Under the pieces are notes generated by a model. The model saw only the letters and a program-made list of their open reading frames with translations, had not been told where the DNA came from and did no database searches. Shown here piece by piece: positions 50,820-60,952 of a stretch of 62,191 nt of DNA. The DNA is taken from contig DASSPH010000020.1 of the NCBI GenBank assembly GCA_035699745.1, positions 1 through 62,191 on the forward strand, in the 5' to 3' direction. Numbering within the stretch: the stretch's first letter is position 1; the number at the start of each line of letters is the position of its first letter. The translations under genes were made by a program, and so were the position numbers. This DNA comes from Vicinamibacterales bacterium. GTDB taxonomy: Bacteria; Acidobacteriota; Vicinamibacteria; Vicinamibacterales; 2-12-FULL-66-21.

Positions 50820-52370
50820 ATGAAGGTGCTTCTGACCGCTGTCTTCGTTGCAGGCACGGCTGTGCTCATGGCTCAGTCGGATCAGCTCGCCCCGCCGAAG
50901 CCCGGCGACGGCGCGCGGTTCGACGTGCTGATCCGCGGCGCCAGGGTCATGGATGGGTCGGGCAATCCATGGCTGCGCGCCGATGTGGGCATCACCGGCG
51001 ATCGCATTACCGCTGTCGGTACGCTGACAGCCGCCACCGCCACGCGCGTCATCGACGCCGGCGACCGCATCCTCGCGCCGGGTTTCATCGACGTGCACTC
51101 GCACGCCGCCGAAGGCCTCACCCGGCCGGCGCTGCACCAGGCACAGCCGCTCATCGCGCAGGGGATCACCACCCTCGTCGTGAATCCGGATGGCGGCGGG
51201 CCGGTCGACCTTGCCGCGCAGCGCGCGGCGATCGAGCAGGCGCGGCCTGGACCGAACGTGGCGCTGTTGATCGGACACGGGTCCGTGCGCCGCACGGTGA
51301 TGAAGGAGTCGCGCGCGGAGCCGGCCGCCGCCGAGCTGCAGCAGATGAAGGATCTGGTGCGGCGCGGCATGCAGGAAGGCGCCTTCGGGCTGTCCTCGGG
51401 CCTCTTCTATGTCCCCGGCAGCTTCGCGAAGACGGAAGAGGTCATCGAGCTCACGAAGGTCGCCGCGGAGTTCGGCGGCCTCTATACCAGCCACGTGCGC
51501 GACGAGGGGAACTACGACGCCGGCGTCCGCGCCTCGGTCGCCGAGGTGATCCGCATCGCAGAAGAGGCGCGCACCATCGGCGTCGTGAGCCACATGAAGG
51601 CGCTGGGGAAGGACAGCTGGGGACTCGGCCCGGCGCTGATCAAAGACATGGAAGAGGCGCGCGCGCGCGGCGTGCAGGTGTTCGCGGATCAGTATCCCTA
51701 CGAGGCATCGTCGACGAATTTACGCGCCGCCCTGGCGCCGGGCGGCGTCGAGCCGACTGAGGCGGTGGTCACCGAGAACCTGCGCCGCCGCAACGGTCCC
51801 GACGCGGTGCTGATCGCGCAGTTCGCCGAAGACCGCACGCTCGCCGGCAAGACGCTGACGGAGATCGCCAGGCTGAAGGGGATCTCCCCGGTCCAGGCGG
51901 CGATCGCGATGATCCGCGCGGGCGGCGCCTCGATCGTGTCGTTCAACATGTCCGAGCCGGACATCGAGGCAATCATGAAGGCGCCGTTCACGATGGCCTC
52001 CAGCGACGGCGGCCTGCCGACGCCGGGCGTCGGCCAGCCGCACCCGCGCGACTATGGCGCGTTCGCGCGCCGGCTCGCCGTCTACGTCCGCGAGCGCAAG
52101 GTGGTGCCGCTCGAGTTCGCCATCCGTTCGATGACCAGCCTGCCGGCCGCGGTGTTCGGGATTCCGGACCGCGGCGCGATCCGGCCAGGTGCGATTGCCG
52201 ACGTCGTGATCTTCGATCCCGCGCGCGTGCGCGACGCCGCCACCTATACGGCGCCGCAGGCGCTCGCGGAGGGGATGTCGGACGTGCTGGTCAACGGCGT
52301 GCCCGTCCTGCTCGACGGGAGGTTCACCGACGCGTCCCCCGGCCGGGTTCTGAAGAAGGGACTGCGGTAG
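50820..52370 (+). CDS. N-acyl-D-amino-acid deacylase-like amidohydrolase
   Basis: 516 residues from the ATG at 50820. Signal peptide (KVLLTAVFVAGTAVLMAQ), then the amidohydrolase domain: DVLIRGARVMDGSGNPW, APGFIDVHSHA (metal His pair), later TSHVRDEG and VVSHMKALG (further His ligands), and MASSDGGLPTPG (catalytic Asp). It matches D-aminoacylase/dihydroorotase-like enzymes that free D-amino acids from N-acyl forms, perhaps for cell-wall peptide recycling. The photolyase gene follows 7 nt after the stop. Confidence 0.88.
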   Translation: MKVLLTAVFVAGTAVLMAQSDQLAPPKPGDGARFDVLIRGARVMDGSGNPWLRADVGITGDRITAVGTLTAATATRVIDAGDRILAPGFIDVHSHAAEGLTRPALHQAQPLIAQGITTLVVNPDGGGPVDLAAQRAAIEQARPGPNVALLIGHGSVRRTVMKESRAEPAAAELQQMKDLVRRGMQEGAFGLSSGLFYVPGSFAKTEEVIELTKVAAEFGGLYTSHVRDEGNYDAGVRASVAEVIRIAEEARTIGVVSHMKALGKDSWGLGPALIKDMEEARARGVQVFADQYPYEASSTNLRAALAPGGVEPTEAVVTENLRRRNGPDAVLIAQFAEDRTLAGKTLTEIARLKGISPVQAAIAMIRAGGASIVSFNMSEPDIEAIMKAPFTMASSDGGLPTPGVGQPHPRDYGAFARRLAVYVRERKVVPLEFAIRSMTSLPAAVFGIPDRGAIRPGAIADVVIFDPARVRDAATYTAPQALAEGMSDVLVNGVPVLLDGRFTDASPGRVLKKGLR

Positions 52371-52377
52371 ACGCGCG

Positions 52378-53823
52378 TTGGATCCGGCGCGCCTCTACCC
52401 GCTGAACGACGCGCCGGTCCGTGCCGAACGCGGCAGCGTCCTTTATTGGATGACGAGCGCGCGGCGGCTCGGCTACAACTTCGCGCTCGAGCGCGCCGTG
52501 GCTCATGCCGTGGCGCTGCGCAAGCCGCTCGTCGTGTTCGAGGCGCTGCGGTGCGGGTACACCCACGCCAGCGATCGGCTGCACGCGTTCGTCATGGAGG
52601 GAATGGCGGAGCATGCGGCCGCGCTGCAGAAAGGTCCGGTCCGCTACTACCCGTACGTGGAGCCTGCGGCGGGGGCCGCATCGGGGCTGCTGGCCGCCCT
52701 CGCGCGCGGCGCGTGCCTTGTCGTCACCGACTGGTATCCCGCGTACTTCCTTCCGCGGATGACGGCGGCGGCGGCGAGCCGCATCGATTGCCGCATGGAG
52801 GCGGTGGACGGCAACGGCCTGCTGCCCGTCGGTCTCGCGGCTCGCGCGGTGCCGATGGCGCACGGGTTTCGCGCGCACCTGCAGAGGCAGCTGCGCGGGC
52901 AACTGCAGCAATGGCCGGCGCGCGATCCACTCGCTGCCCTGCCGCGGCGGCGGAAGGCGGCGGTTGCCGGCGGGATCCTCGAACGCTGGCCGGCCGCAAC
53001 CGGAGCCTCGCTGTCGCATCGCGCGCTGGCCGGGCTTCCGATCGATCACCGGGTGCCGCCGGTGGCGGTCCGCGGCGGCACGGCGGCGGCTCGCGTCCGC
53101 CTGCGCGCGTTCCTGAGCGGCGGCTTGTCGCGCTACGCGGCGGACCACCACCAGCCCGAGCGTGACGCGACGAGCCGGCTGTCGCCGTGGCTGCATTTCG
53201 GCCACATCTCCGCGCACGAGATCTTCGAGGGGGTGATGTCGCGGGAGCGATGGACGTCGCGGAAGCTGGCGGCGGGCGCGCGCGGCGCGCGTGAAGGGTG
53301 GTGGCACGTCAGCAGGTCGGCGGAGTCGTTTCTCGACGAGCTGATTACGTGGCGCGAGCTGGCGTTCAACACCTGCGCCTTCGTGCCGGGCTGCGACCGC
53401 TACGCGTCGCTGCCGGCGTGGGCGCGGCGCACGCTCGACGCGCACCGTGCCGATCCGCGCGTGTACGTGTATTCGCTGGCGCAGTTCGAAGCGGCCGCGA
53501 CGCACGATCCGCTCTGGAACGCCGCCCAGCGCCAGCTCGTCCGCGAGGGGTGGTTCCACGGCTACATGCGGATGCTGTGGGGGAAGAAGATCCTCGAATG
53601 GACGCGGACGCCGGAAGACGCGCTGGCGGTGATGGGCGAGCTGATGAACCGCTACTCGCTCGACGGGCGCGATCCGAACTCGTGGGCGGGGTTCGGGTGG
53701 GTGCTGGGCCGGTACGATCGTCCGTGGCCGGAGCGGGAGGTGTTCGGCCAGGTGCGCTACATGTCGTCCGCGAACACGGCCCGCAAACTGTCCGTCCGGG
53801 GGTATCTGTCGCGCTACGCCTGA
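52378..53823 (+). CDS. phrB: Class II deoxyribodipyrimidine photolyase (TTG start)
   Basis: 481 residues. The TTG at 52378 gives the full N-terminus; no ATG fits as well. The N-terminal antenna domain (VLYWMTSARRLGYNFALERA) and the FAD-binding helical domain follow, with SRLSPWLHFGHISAHEIF, WRELAFNTC, and the tryptophan-rich end MRMLWGKKILEWTRTPEDAL. MNRYSLDGRDPNSWAGFGWV is typical of class II enzymes. It repairs UV-made cyclobutane pyrimidine dimers. The stop lies next to a REP-like inverted repeat. Confidence 0.92.
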   Translation: MDPARLYPLNDAPVRAERGSVLYWMTSARRLGYNFALERAVAHAVALRKPLVVFEALRCGYTHASDRLHAFVMEGMAEHAAALQKGPVRYYPYVEPAAGAASGLLAALARGACLVVTDWYPAYFLPRMTAAAASRIDCRMEAVDGNGLLPVGLAARAVPMAHGFRAHLQRQLRGQLQQWPARDPLAALPRRRKAAVAGGILERWPAATGASLSHRALAGLPIDHRVPPVAVRGGTAAARVRLRAFLSGGLSRYAADHHQPERDATSRLSPWLHFGHISAHEIFEGVMSRERWTSRKLAAGARGAREGWWHVSRSAESFLDELITWRELAFNTCAFVPGCDRYASLPAWARRTLDAHRADPRVYVYSLAQFEAAATHDPLWNAAQRQLVREGWFHGYMRMLWGKKILEWTRTPEDALAVMGELMNRYSLDGRDPNSWAGFGWVLGRYDRPWPEREVFGQVRYMSSANTARKLSVRGYLSRYA

Positions 53824-53916
53824 AAAAGGGGACTGTCCCCGTTTCCGGCGCTGCGCGTTTTCCCGAGGAAAATGGCTGCCTCCGCCGCCGGAAACGGGGA
53901 CAGTCCCCGTTTTTTG
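53823..53916. repeat. REP/MITE-like inverted repeat with GGGGACAGTCCCC arms
   Basis: The left arm 53823-53850 (AAAAAGGGGACTGTCCCCG, then TTTCCGGCG) and the right arm 53886-53916 are almost perfect complements (about 28 bp). Each arm itself holds the palindrome GGGGAC-N-GTCCCC. The loop contains a smaller hairpin (TTTTCC-CGA-GGAAAA, 53858-53872). Units of this type are found in many bacteria near REP-associated tyrosine transposases. No transposase is in this window. It may also end transcription of the photolyase gene. Confidence 0.88.
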
Positions 53917-53968
53917 CCGCTTGCCATCCCGACCGGCCCCGTGTTAAGCTCTCCATCCGGATGAACGG

Positions 53969-54934
53969 ATGGAATACGGCAGGGCGCACGTGACGCACGC
54001 GGCGATCTTCGACGACCTCACCACGCTCGCGGACGCCACCCGCGGACGGATGCTGCTCGTCCTCGAGCGCAACGAACTCACCGTCAGCGAGCTCTGCGCC
54101 GTGCTCCAGCTCCCGCAGTCCACCGTCAGCCGCCACCTCAAGACCCTGGCGGACGCGAGCTGGGTGTCGTCGCGCCGGGACGGCACCAGCCGCTACTACA
54201 CGCTGGCGCTGGACGAGCGGGACGCGCACACCCGGCGCCTCTGGTCGCTGCTGCGCGAACAGATTGCCGGCACGCCGGGGGCGGATCAGGATGCCCGCCG
54301 CCTCAAGGGCGTGCTCGGGCGGCGGCAGACCAAGTCCGAGGAGTTCTTCGCGTCCGCCGCAGGGCAGTGGGATCGGCTGCGCCGCGATCTGTTCGGCGGC
54401 GCCTCGGCGCTCCATGCGCTTCCCGCCTTGATCGATCCGGCGTGGACGGTCGGGGATCTCGGCTGCGGCACCGGCGAGACCACCGCCGCCCTCGCGCCGT
54501 TCGTCACCAGAACGATCGCGGTCGATCGCAGCGGCGAGATGCTGCAGGCGGCGCGCCGGCGGCTCCATGGCCTGCCGGGCGTCGACGTCCGCCGCGGCGA
54601 GCTCGAGGCGCTGCCGGTCGCGGACCGGGAGCTGGACGCCGCGATCATGCTCCTGGTGCTGCACCACGTGCCGGATCCGGCCGCGGTGCTCGCCGAGGCC
54701 GCGCGGACGCTGAAGCCGGGCGGCCGTTTCGTCGTGTGCGACATGCTGCCGCACGACCACGAAGAGTACAAGCAGCAGATGGGGCACGTGTGGCTCGGAT
54801 TCGGCGACGATCAGATCCGCCGCCTGCTCGCCGCCGCGGGATTCAGCGATGTCCGCATCGTCCCGCTGCCCGTGGATCCGCAGGCCAAGGGCCCGGCATT
54901 GTTCGTAGCGTCAGCAGTTCGCAGTACTAACTAA
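53969..54934 (+). CDS. ArsR-type regulator fused to SAM-dependent methyltransferase
   Basis: 321 residues. The N-terminal winged helix of ArsR type ([36 protein letters not shown]) lacks the usual metal-binding Cys motif. After a linker (about 95-125) a class I methyltransferase domain has [18 protein letters not shown] and [15 protein letters not shown]. It is followed by ahcY after 37 nt, so its SAH product would be removed by the next enzyme. It probably senses or regulates methylation in the methionine cycle (inference). Confidence 0.88.
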   Translation: MEYGRAHVTHAAIFDDLTTLADATRGRMLLVLERNELTVSELCAVLQLPQSTVSRHLKTLADASWVSSRRDGTSRYYTLALDERDAHTRRLWSLLREQIAGTPGADQDARRLKGVLGRRQTKSEEFFASAAGQWDRLRRDLFGGASALHALPALIDPAWTVGDLGCGTGETTAALAPFVTRTIAVDRSGEMLQAARRRLHGLPGVDVRRGELEALPVADRELDAAIMLLVLHHVPDPAAVLAEAARTLKPGGRFVVCDMLPHDHEEYKQQMGHVWLGFGDDQIRRLLAAAGFSDVRIVPLPVDPQAKGPALFVASAVRSTN

Positions 54935-54958
54935 CCGCGCCCGGCACGCCGGGCGGTT
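54933..54958 (+). promoter_or_regulatory. Hairpin in front of ahcY
   Basis: AACCGCGCCCGG / CCGGGCGGTT with a CACG loop forms a stem of about 10 bp with a small bulge, immediately after the methyltransferase stop. A strong ribosome site AAGGAG (54961-54966) follows 5 nt before the ahcY ATG. It could attenuate or process the mRNA. It does not match the SAH riboswitch consensus that I know. Confidence 0.4.
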
Positions 54959-54971
54959 CGAAGGAGAGACG

Positions 54972-56468
<1,497 letters not shown>

Positions 56469-56476
56469 TCACACAC

Positions 56477-56496
56477 CGAGCCGCGCCGGCGGCTCG
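56477..56496 (+). terminator. GC-rich hairpin just after ahcY
   Basis: CGAGCCGC-GCCG-GCGGCTCG is a perfect 8-bp stem with a 4-nt loop and no T-tract. It precedes the stronger terminator at 56520. Confidence 0.5.
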
Positions 56497-56519
56497 CCAG
56501 AGAGTCCCCAGAGGACACG

Positions 56520-56556
56520 AAGACCACAAAGAGAAATCTTTGTGGTCTTTTTCTTT
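56520..56556 (+). terminator. Intrinsic terminator of ahcY
   Basis: AAGACCACAAAGA pairs perfectly over 13 bp with TCTTTGTGGTCTT around a GAAA tetraloop, and the right arm runs on into TTTCTTT. This is the best classical terminator in the window, and its words (CACGAAGACCACAAAG) belong to the same repeat family as 59778-59933. Confidence 0.85.
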
Positions 56557-56575
56557 GAGCGCCGTTCTTCGCGGG

Positions 56576-56614
56576 CCTTGTGAGCTTCGTGGTCGCAGTG
56601 CCGGGGCGTGAGCC
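56576..56614. repeat. CTTCGTGGTC..GTGCCGGGGCGTG repeat, first copy
   Basis: TTGTGAGCTTCGTGGTCGCA followed by GTGCCGGGGCGTGAGCC closely matches the right arm of the element at 59901-59933. It lies just upstream of the dipeptidyl peptidase promoter. Confidence 0.7.
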
Positions 56615-56631
56615 CGCGGGCCGCGGGAGCA

Positions 56632-56637
56632 TACAAT
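56632..56637 (+). promoter_or_regulatory. -10-like box 6 nt before the DPP IV start
   Basis: TACAAT followed by CCCCCG and the ATG at 56644. This puts the transcription start on the A of the ATG. Confidence 0.5.
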
Positions 56638-56643
56638 CCCCCG

Positions 56644-58959
56644 ATGCGCACTTTTCGTCCTCTCGCGACGATTGCCGTCCTCGCGATAGCCGTTTCTTCC
56701 TCGCCGCGCGCGCAGCAGTCCGTCGACCGGCGCGGCGCGGTTCCGAGCAGAGTCGAGGGACAGGCGGACGTCGCCGCGACGCTGCGCGCGCAGATCGACC
56801 GCATCTACACTGAGAACGCGTATGCCGCGCCGCGGTTCGGGCCGGCGCGCTGGCTGCCTGACGCGACCGCCTACGCGATCGTCGAGCGCCGCGACGGCGG
56901 CGCAGAGATCGCGCGCTACGACGCCGCCACCGGCGCGAGAAGCGTCCTCGCCGCCACGAAGCTCGACGTCGACGATTACGCATGGTCGGCGGACGGCCGC
57001 CGGCTGCTGATCTTCACCAACACCCGCAAGGTCTGGCGCCAGAACACGCGCGGCGACTACTGGGTGTTCGACGTCGCCTCCGGCGCGGGCGCGGCCAGAA
57101 AGCTGGGCGGCGCCGCGCCGGACGCGTCGCTGATGTTCGCGCGCTTCTCGCCGGATGCGACGCGAGTCGCCTACGTCCGACAGAACAACATCTACGTGGA
57201 GCGGATCGACAGCGGCGCGATCGTGCAACTGACGAAGGACGGGACCGTCCCTCCCGGCGGGGCCGCGTGGGCGCCCGCGACCGCCGGCACCATCGTCAAC
57301 GGCACCTCCGACTGGGTGAACGAGGAGGAGCTGGACATCCGCGACGGCTTCCGCTGGAGTCCAGACGGCCGCCGGATTGCCTACTGGCAATTCGACACTA
57401 CCGGCGTCCAGAACTTCACGCTGATCGACGACACCTCTGCGCTGTATCCGACGACCACGGTGTTCGCGTACCCGAAGCCGGGCACGACGAACTCGGCGGT
57501 GCGTGTCGGCGTCGTCGCGGCGGACGGCGGAACGACGACGTGGATGAAAGCGCCGGGCGATCCGCGAAACACCTACATCGCCAGTCTCGCGTGGATCGAT
57601 GCGTCGACGGTGGCGATGCAGCAGCTGAACCGGCTGCAGACGCAGAACGACTACCTGCTGGCGGACGCCGCGTCAGGAAACGTGACGCGCGTCTTTCGCG
57701 ATGCCGCCCCGGCGACGGTCGGCGGCTGGGTCGACGTGCAATCCGACGTGACGTGGATCGACGAGGGACGCGCGTTCCTGTGGCTCAGCGAGCGCGACGG
57801 CTGGCGGCATCTCTATCGGGTCTCGCGCGCCGGCGACGCGACGCTGCTGACCGACGTCGCGGCCGACGTGATCGATCTCGCCGGCGTCGATGCGACGTCG
57901 GCCTACTTCCGCGCCTCGCCGTCGAACGCCACGCAGCGCTATCTGTTCCGGGTGCCGCTCGACGGATCCGCGCCGCCGCGCCGGGTGACGCCCGAGAGCG
58001 TGCCCGGCTGGCACGACTACACGTTTGCGCCGGGCGGCAGGATGGCGTTCCACACCTATTCGTCCTTCCAGCGGCCCGCGATGATGGAGGTCGTGTCGCT
58101 TCCGGACCACCGGTCGCTGCGTCGCCTGCTGGACCCCTCCGTCGTCGAACGCAAGGTCGCGGGCGCCTTCGGCCAGCAGACGGAGTTCCTGACCGTGGCC
58201 GTTGCCGACGGGATCACGCTCGACGGCTGGATGATCCGGCCCGGGTCGTTCGATCCCTCGAAGAAGCACCCCGTGATCGTGTTCGTCTACGGCGAGCCCG
58301 CCTCGCAGACGGTGACGGATGCATGGAGCAGCGGACGGATGTTTCCGCGCGCGCTCGCCGACGCCGGCTACGTCGTCGTCAGCTTCGACAACCGCGGCAC
58401 GCCGGCGCCGAAAGGGGCGGCGTGGCGGAAGGTCATCTACGGCGCCGTCGGGGTGATGTCGGCACAGGATCAGGCGGCGGCGATCAAGGCGCTCGCCGTG
58501 TCGCATCCTTACATCGATCTCTCCCGCGTCGGCATCTGGGGATGGAGCGGCGGCGGCTCGAACACGCTCAACGCGATGTTCCGGCATCCGGACCTCTACA
58601 CGGTCGGGGCGTCGGTCGCGCCGGTTCCCGATCAGCGGCTCTACGACACGATCTACCAGGAGCGGTACATGGGCGTGCCGGAGCAGAACGCCGAAGGCTA
58701 CCAGGCCGGCTCGCCGATCAACTTCGCCGAAAACCTGAAAGGGCACCTGCTGATCGTGCACGGCTCGGGGGACGACAACGTGCACTATCAGGGCACCGAG
58801 CGGCTGGTGAACAAGCTGATCGAGCTGGGGAAGCCGTTCGACCTGATGGTCTATCCGAACCGATCACATTCGATCTCGGAAGGCGCCGGGACCACGGCCC
58901 ACGTCTATCAGCTGATCGGGCGGTATTTCGTCACGCATCTGCCGCCCGGCCCGCGCTAG
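56644..58959 (+). CDS. Dipeptidyl peptidase IV family serine peptidase (S9)
   Basis: 771 residues from the ATG at 56644. Signal peptide (LATIAVLAIAVSSSPRAQ), an eight-bladed DPPIV propeller (about 60-490), then the alpha/beta-hydrolase domain. The double-Glu motif DWVNEEEL that binds the substrate amino terminus marks it as a DPP IV-type exopeptidase. Catalytic residues: Ser in WGWSGGGSN, Asp in GSGDDNVH, His in NRSHSI. It probably removes dipeptides (X-Pro) from peptides in the periplasm. Single gene with its own promoter. Confidence 0.93.
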   Translation: MRTFRPLATIAVLAIAVSSSPRAQQSVDRRGAVPSRVEGQADVAATLRAQIDRIYTENAYAAPRFGPARWLPDATAYAIVERRDGGAEIARYDAATGARSVLAATKLDVDDYAWSADGRRLLIFTNTRKVWRQNTRGDYWVFDVASGAGAARKLGGAAPDASLMFARFSPDATRVAYVRQNNIYVERIDSGAIVQLTKDGTVPPGGAAWAPATAGTIVNGTSDWVNEEELDIRDGFRWSPDGRRIAYWQFDTTGVQNFTLIDDTSALYPTTTVFAYPKPGTTNSAVRVGVVAADGGTTTWMKAPGDPRNTYIASLAWIDASTVAMQQLNRLQTQNDYLLADAASGNVTRVFRDAAPATVGGWVDVQSDVTWIDEGRAFLWLSERDGWRHLYRVSRAGDATLLTDVAADVIDLAGVDATSAYFRASPSNATQRYLFRVPLDGSAPPRRVTPESVPGWHDYTFAPGGRMAFHTYSSFQRPAMMEVVSLPDHRSLRRLLDPSVVERKVAGAFGQQTEFLTVAVADGITLDGWMIRPGSFDPSKKHPVIVFVYGEPASQTVTDAWSSGRMFPRALADAGYVVVSFDNRGTPAPKGAAWRKVIYGAVGVMSAQDQAAAIKALAVSHPYIDLSRVGIWGWSGGGSNTLNAMFRHPDLYTVGASVAPVPDQRLYDTIYQERYMGVPEQNAEGYQAGSPINFAENLKGHLLIVHGSGDDNVHYQGTERLVNKLIELGKPFDLMVYPNRSHSISEGAGTTAHVYQLIGRYFVTHLPPGPR

Positions 58960-59051
58960 CGACGGCCGCATGTGGACGAGGCGGCCACTTGATCTCTCGA
59001 TCCGCTCGATCGATGGCCGCGGGAGCGCTTCGATCGAGCGCGTTCCGGAGA

Positions 59052-59771
59052 TCACCAGCGCGCGGGACGTGACGTGTTCGAGGCGGCCGAAGCGGCGACC
59101 AGTGGCGCATTGAGAAATCGCACCAGCGGCATGAGGGCCTTGAAGGTCGCGACGAGCGTCGGATAGAACTCCTCGCTATAGGCCAGCGCGGCCGGGAATT
59201 CGGCGCCCCCGTAGAACTGCCGGAACTTCAGGAACTCCGCCGCGGGATGATCGCCCGCATAGCCGCGCGGCACGCGCGACATCCTCTCGCCCGACAGTTC
59301 GTCGAAGCGCGTCCGGAACGCGGCCGCGCGGGTAATCGATCTGATGTCCGGCCAGGTTCCCGCGATGTGCTCGCGGAGCTGAACCAGCTCGGGCGGCTCC
59401 GGCCGCCACATCCCGCCGCCGATCCACACCCAGCCGCCGGCGATCTCGAAGTAGAGCCCGGCTCCTTGCGGCTTCGGCAGGTGACGCGAGCGGAAGACCG
59501 CCGCCGCGTGCGTCTTGAGCGGCTTCTTGTCGCCGCTGAACCGCGTGTCGCGGTAGATCCTGAAGAGCGAGTGCTTCGGCGACGCGATCAGCTCGGGGGC
59601 GAACGACCGGAAATCGCCGGCCAGCCGCTCCACCACCGCGATCATCGGCTGACGCACGTGCGCCTCGTACTGGTCCTTGCGCGCCTTGAACCACTCGCGA
59701 TTGTTGTTGCGCTTCAGCGAGCGCAGAAAGCTGACTGACTTGCTGGTGAACGGACTGCTGACACGACCCAC
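59052..59771 (-). CDS. DUF2461 (TIGR02453) family protein (GTG start)
   Basis: 239 residues. The GTG at 59771 has GGAG 8 nt upstream; no ATG is available before the conserved start. Family features: FLRSLKRNNNREWFKARKDQ, FRIYRDTRFSGDKKPLKTHA, AGLYFEIAGGWVWIGGGMW and SRVPRGYAGDHPAAEFLKFR. The function of DUF2461 is unknown. It is not linked to its neighbours by overlap. Confidence 0.88.
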   Translation of the reverse strand: MGRVSSPFTSKSVSFLRSLKRNNNREWFKARKDQYEAHVRQPMIAVVERLAGDFRSFAPELIASPKHSLFRIYRDTRFSGDKKPLKTHAAAVFRSRHLPKPQGAGLYFEIAGGWVWIGGGMWRPEPPELVQLREHIAGTWPDIRSITRAAAFRTRFDELSGERMSRVPRGYAGDHPAAEFLKFRQFYGGAEFPAALAYSEEFYPTLVATFKALMPLVRFLNAPLVAASAASNTSRPARW

Positions 59772-59777
59772 GGGTAA

Positions 59778-59933
59778 CGCTCCGGCACGAAGATCACGAA
59801 GAACACAAAGAACACAAGAACACAAGAACACAAGAACACGCAGATCGCAGAGAACACGGAGATCACACAGAACACGAAGAGCTGAAGACATCATATTGCT
59901 GTTTGTGACCTTCGTGGTCATTGTGCCGGAGCG
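59778..59933. repeat. Inverted repeat enclosing tandem CACGAAGAACACAAG words
   Basis: The left arm 59778-59810 (CGCTCCGGCACGAAGATCAC, then GAAGAACACAAAG) pairs with the right arm 59901-59933 (GTTTGTGACCTTCGTGGTCA, then TTGTGCCGGAGCG) at about 27 of 33 positions. Between the arms the words AACACAAG and AACACGGAGATC repeat in tandem up to about 59881. A second, partial copy of the family is at 56508-56614. Confidence 0.85.
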
Positions 59934-59950
59934 TGGCCGTCGGCCGCGGC

Positions 59951-60787
59951 TCACGGCTGGAGCTTGAACTGTTGTCGTATCCACGCGAGTCGATCGACGC
60001 GTGCCTGGTACGTCAGCTCGTGGCCGGCGTTCGGGTAGATCTTGACCGTCTTGGGTTCCTTCGCTGCCTCCGCCTGCGCCGTGGCCGATTCGTTCTTGAC
60101 GTGTTCGTCGCGCGTCCCGAACTGCAGCAGCACCGGCCGCGGCGCGATCTTCAGCAGGTGGGCGATCGGATCGAGCGGCGCGAGCCTGGCGACGAAGGCC
60201 TCGCGCTCCGCGCCTTCGCGTTTCGGCGTGTAGAGATACCAGTCGGTGAACGAGCTCGTCCCCGCCGCGTAGGCGAAGTGCGTGACGCGGGGATCGTCGG
60301 CCACCGCGAGCGCGCCCCACATCGCCCCGAAGTCGTGCCCGACGACGGCGATCCGGGTACGGTCGAGGCCGGGCTGGGCGAGGAGAACGTCGAGCGCGCG
60401 CTTCACGTTCTTCGTCATCTGCACCGTGAACTCGTAGTCCTTCGCGCTGTCGCGCGTGGCGAACCAGCGCTCCTTGCTCCACGGCGTATCGACGAGCAGG
60501 GACACGACGCCGGACTGCGCGAGCTCGACCGCCTCGGGCAGGTACTGCGTGCGGTTCGAGGTCGGGTCGGGCGGGCCGTACCAGTGCAGGAAGAGGATCG
60601 CGGGCCGTCCTGCGGCTCGGCCAGTGGGTCCGCTGGCGGCGGGCGTCACCAGCGTTGCGGCGTTGCGCGTGCCGTCGGGTTGCGCGTAGGTGAGCTGCTG
60701 GACGTTGACCTTCGCGGCGTCGAGCTTCACATCGATCGGATTCGCTTGCAGCAGGAGCGCCGCCGACGCGATCAGGATTGCGTTCAT
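59951..60787 (-). CDS. Dienelactone-hydrolase-like protein with Asp in the nucleophile elbow
   Basis: 278 residues. Signal peptide (AILIASAALLLQA), then an alpha/beta-hydrolase fold: AILFLHWYGPPD, the elbow IAVVGHDFGAMWG, Asp in QFGTRDEHV and His in NAGHELTYQ. The elbow residue is Asp where Ser or Cys is usual in this group; Asp nucleophiles are known in epoxide hydrolases and haloalkane dehalogenases (GHDWG type). The reaction may thus differ from that of an esterase. A -10-like box lies 6 nt before the start. Confidence 0.82.
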   Translation of the reverse strand: MNAILIASAALLLQANPIDVKLDAAKVNVQQLTYAQPDGTRNAATLVTPAASGPTGRAAGRPAILFLHWYGPPDPTSNRTQYLPEAVELAQSGVVSLLVDTPWSKERWFATRDSAKDYEFTVQMTKNVKRALDVLLAQPGLDRTRIAVVGHDFGAMWGALAVADDPRVTHFAYAAGTSSFTDWYLYTPKREGAEREAFVARLAPLDPIAHLLKIAPRPVLLQFGTRDEHVKNESATAQAEAAKEPKTVKIYPNAGHELTYQARVDRLAWIRQQFKLQP

Positions 60788-60793
60788 GGCGGG

Positions 60794-60799
60794 ATCGTA
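60794..60799 (-). promoter_or_regulatory. -10-like box 6 nt before the hydrolase start
   Basis: TACGAT on the minus strand, then CCCGCC and the ATG at 60787; the predicted transcript would be leaderless. Confidence 0.45.
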
Positions 60800-60939
60800 T
60801 CAGCGGTCAGCGCGCCGGGATAAAGCGTGTGACGGCCACCCGGGCAATCCTGATCGGTGCTGGTTGCGGCGACTCCTGGTTTCGCGTTTCCTCGTGTCCT
60901 CCAGTCGTGACGGCTTTGCTGGTCGGCCATGATCGGAAG

Positions 60940-60945
60940 TACTCT
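60940..60945 (+). promoter_or_regulatory. -10-like box 7 nt before the last gene
   Basis: TACTCT ends 7 nt before the ATG at 60953, which supports that start over the earlier one at 60929. Confidence 0.3.
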
Positions 60946-60952
60946 GCGACAG

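Noticed and set aside
54933-54971. SAH riboswitch in front of ahcY
   Set aside because: Only a short hairpin plus a ribosome site fits in the 37-nt gap; the known SAH riboswitch is longer and its conserved bases are not seen.
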